A stretch of DNA of 64,000 nucleotides. Origin: Burkholderia sp. NRF60-BP8. Its GTDB lineage: Bacteria; Pseudomonadota; Gammaproteobacteria; Burkholderiales; Burkholderiaceae. Location: NCBI RefSeq assembly GCF_001522585.2, contig NZ_CP013372.1:1-64000 (forward strand), read 5' to 3'. Under the pieces are notes generated by a model that was given only the letters and a program-made list of their open reading frames with translations, was not told where the DNA came from and ran no database searches. Shown piece by piece: positions 63,109 to 64,000 of this stretch. Position 1 is the first letter of the stretch; each line of letters opens with the position of its first letter. Position numbers and translations under genes: made by a program.

Positions 63109-63849
63109 CTACTCAAGCGCGCACCCTGTTATTCGCCCCTTCATGCACTTGAACCACAGCCTCACAGCCCCGACCCCGCCCGCCACCGGAATCCGCGGCA
63201 ACAGAAACGGATCGTCGGCCGCGCCTGCGCATCCGCGCCGGGTCGTCGTCGCATTGTCGTAGCCGGCAGCGATGACCTGATCGCGCACGCGTGCGTCGAG
63301 ATCGCCGTACGGATAACAGAACGATTCGACGCATTGGCCGCTCAGCATTTCGAGCTGCCGCTTCGATTCGGTCAACTGAAACGCAGAGACAGGTGCAGAC
63401 ACATGCGACAGCGCGACGTGATCGAGCGTGTGCGAGCCGATTTCGTGGCCGTGATCGCGCCACGCGAGCATGTCCGCGCACGTCATCAGCGGCGAGCGCG
63501 CGGTCGGGGCGCCCGCGTCCCAGTCGTTCGCGCCGCCGAACCGGCCGGCGACGAAGTAGCAGGTCGCGGTGAAGCCGAGCGCGTCCAGCACGGGCATCGC
63601 ATGCGTCAGCACGTTGAGAAAGCCGTCGTCGAACGAAATGCCGAAGACCTTGCCCTGCCGCTCCCCGCGCAGGTACGGCTGCAGTTCGCGCACGCTCAGG
63701 CCGCGGTAGCCGAGCCGCTTGAACAGCGTCATCTGGCGGCGGAATGCGTCGGGCGCGACGCTCAGGCTGCGCAGCCGGTCGCTCGGCGGCGGCAGCGGGC
63801 GGATCTGGTGATACATCAGGATCGGATAGCGTGGGGTGTGCGCAAGCAT
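63109..63849 (-). CDS. Polysaccharide deacetylase (NodB homology)
   Basis: 246 aa. ISFDDGFLN with the catalytic Asp pair, SHTLDHVALSH with the metal-binding His residues, and FCYPYGDLDARV. Metal-dependent removal of acetyl or N-acetyl groups from a surface polysaccharide. No signal peptide visible. Followed upstream by another gene on the same strand, 24 bp away, suggesting a surface-glycan operon continuing rightwards. Confidence 0.92.
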   Translation of the reverse strand: MLAHTPRYPILMYHQIRPLPPPSDRLRSLSVAPDAFRRQMTLFKRLGYRGLSVRELQPYLRGERQGKVFGISFDDGFLNVLTHAMPVLDALGFTATCYFVAGRFGGANDWDAGAPTARSPLMTCADMLAWRDHGHEIGSHTLDHVALSHVSAPVSAFQLTESKRQLEMLSGQCVESFCYPYGDLDARVRDQVIAAGYDNATTTRRGCAGAADDPFLLPRIPVAGGVGAVRLWFKCMKGRITGCALE

Positions 63850-63873
63850 CGGGCGGATCGCAGGAAAGCGGGG

Positions 63874-64000
63874 TTACGCGGCCTTGCGGAAAATCCGCAG
63901 GGACTTGAAGTCGCCGACCTCGGCGAAATCGGCACGAGCGGCCCATTGCGCGATGATCGGCTCGGCCTTTCGGTAGGCCGACGAGCCCTTGTAGAACAGC
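63874..64000 (-). CDS. Partial gene, C-terminal 41 residues only
   Basis: The frame ending with TAA at 63874-63876 runs off the right edge. The visible peptide contains FYKGSSAYRKAEPIIAQWAA and ends in SLRIFRKAA. The look is like the tail of an FemAB/GNAT-type or glycosylation protein, but too little is visible to name it. Same strand as the deacetylase, 24 bp away, so probably one operon. Confidence 0.6.
   Translation of the reverse strand, partial: LFYKGSSAYRKAEPIIAQWAARADFAEVGDFKSLRIFRKAA

Overview
The window looks like the replication-origin end of a secondary replicon of a Burkholderia species, most likely chromosome 2. The support is high GC, a plasmid-type Rep_3 initiator with a large iteron field, kbl-tdh next to the origin, and many Burkholderia-typical families (adc/bdhA/patatin cluster, DUF2844/DUF3443 pair). 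The species and chromosome assignment is inference from gene content. No rRNA, tRNA, CRISPR array or insertion sequence was seen. A parAB pair would be expected left of base 1 but lies outside.

Origin region (1-6,000): the initiator gene reads leftwards. Its upstream region (about 1,480-2,820) carries some 20 same-orientation copies of CCCGAAAANNCTCACC, the last six phased at 22 bp. Then come a DnaA-box-like site, parS-like half-sites, a KfrA-type coiled-coil protein with a C-terminal zinc ribbon, a tyrosine-recombinase-fold protein lacking nearly all catalytic residues, and an orphan gene under a textbook LexA (SOS) box. Eight further iteron-like sites, all inverted relative to the origin array, sit in intergenic gaps out to 19.2 kb.

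Metabolic part 1 (6-20 kb): an XRE-cupin regulator, threonine catabolism (kbl-tdh), a TetR gene with a DUF1348 protein, D-malate/tartrate oxidation (dmlA/dmlR), a stand-alone type-2 argC with a divergent LysR gene, a ketone-body/PHB-type operon (adc, bdhA, patatin) and a PAP2 phosphatase.

Part 2 (20-45 kb): a ferric-siderophore reductase with its YqjI-like PadR repressor, LysR/EamA/epoxide-hydrolase genes, a TetR-controlled Tat-exported hydrolase, a porin, a cupin-dioxygenase/MFS/dehydrogenase operon with an AraC regulator, an aldo/keto reductase, argO/argP, an O2-sensing Fnr with a universal stress protein and a DUF3005-like protein, serine acetyltransferase, and folE-folM.

Part 3 (44-64 kb): the 4-hydroxybenzoate/protocatechuate branch of the beta-ketoadipate pathway (pobA, pcaIJ, pcaBDC, pcaK), then a LysE exporter, and a TetR-controlled extradiol (meta-) cleavage operon of unknown substrate (hydroxylase, ring-cleavage dioxygenase, FAH hydrolase, acyl-CoA ligase, OmpW porin). 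A DUF2844/DUF3443 pair follows whose upstream region carries the same 32-bp element (26/32 identical) as the meta-cleavage operon. The right edge holds a polysaccharide deacetylase and the tail of an unidentified gene.
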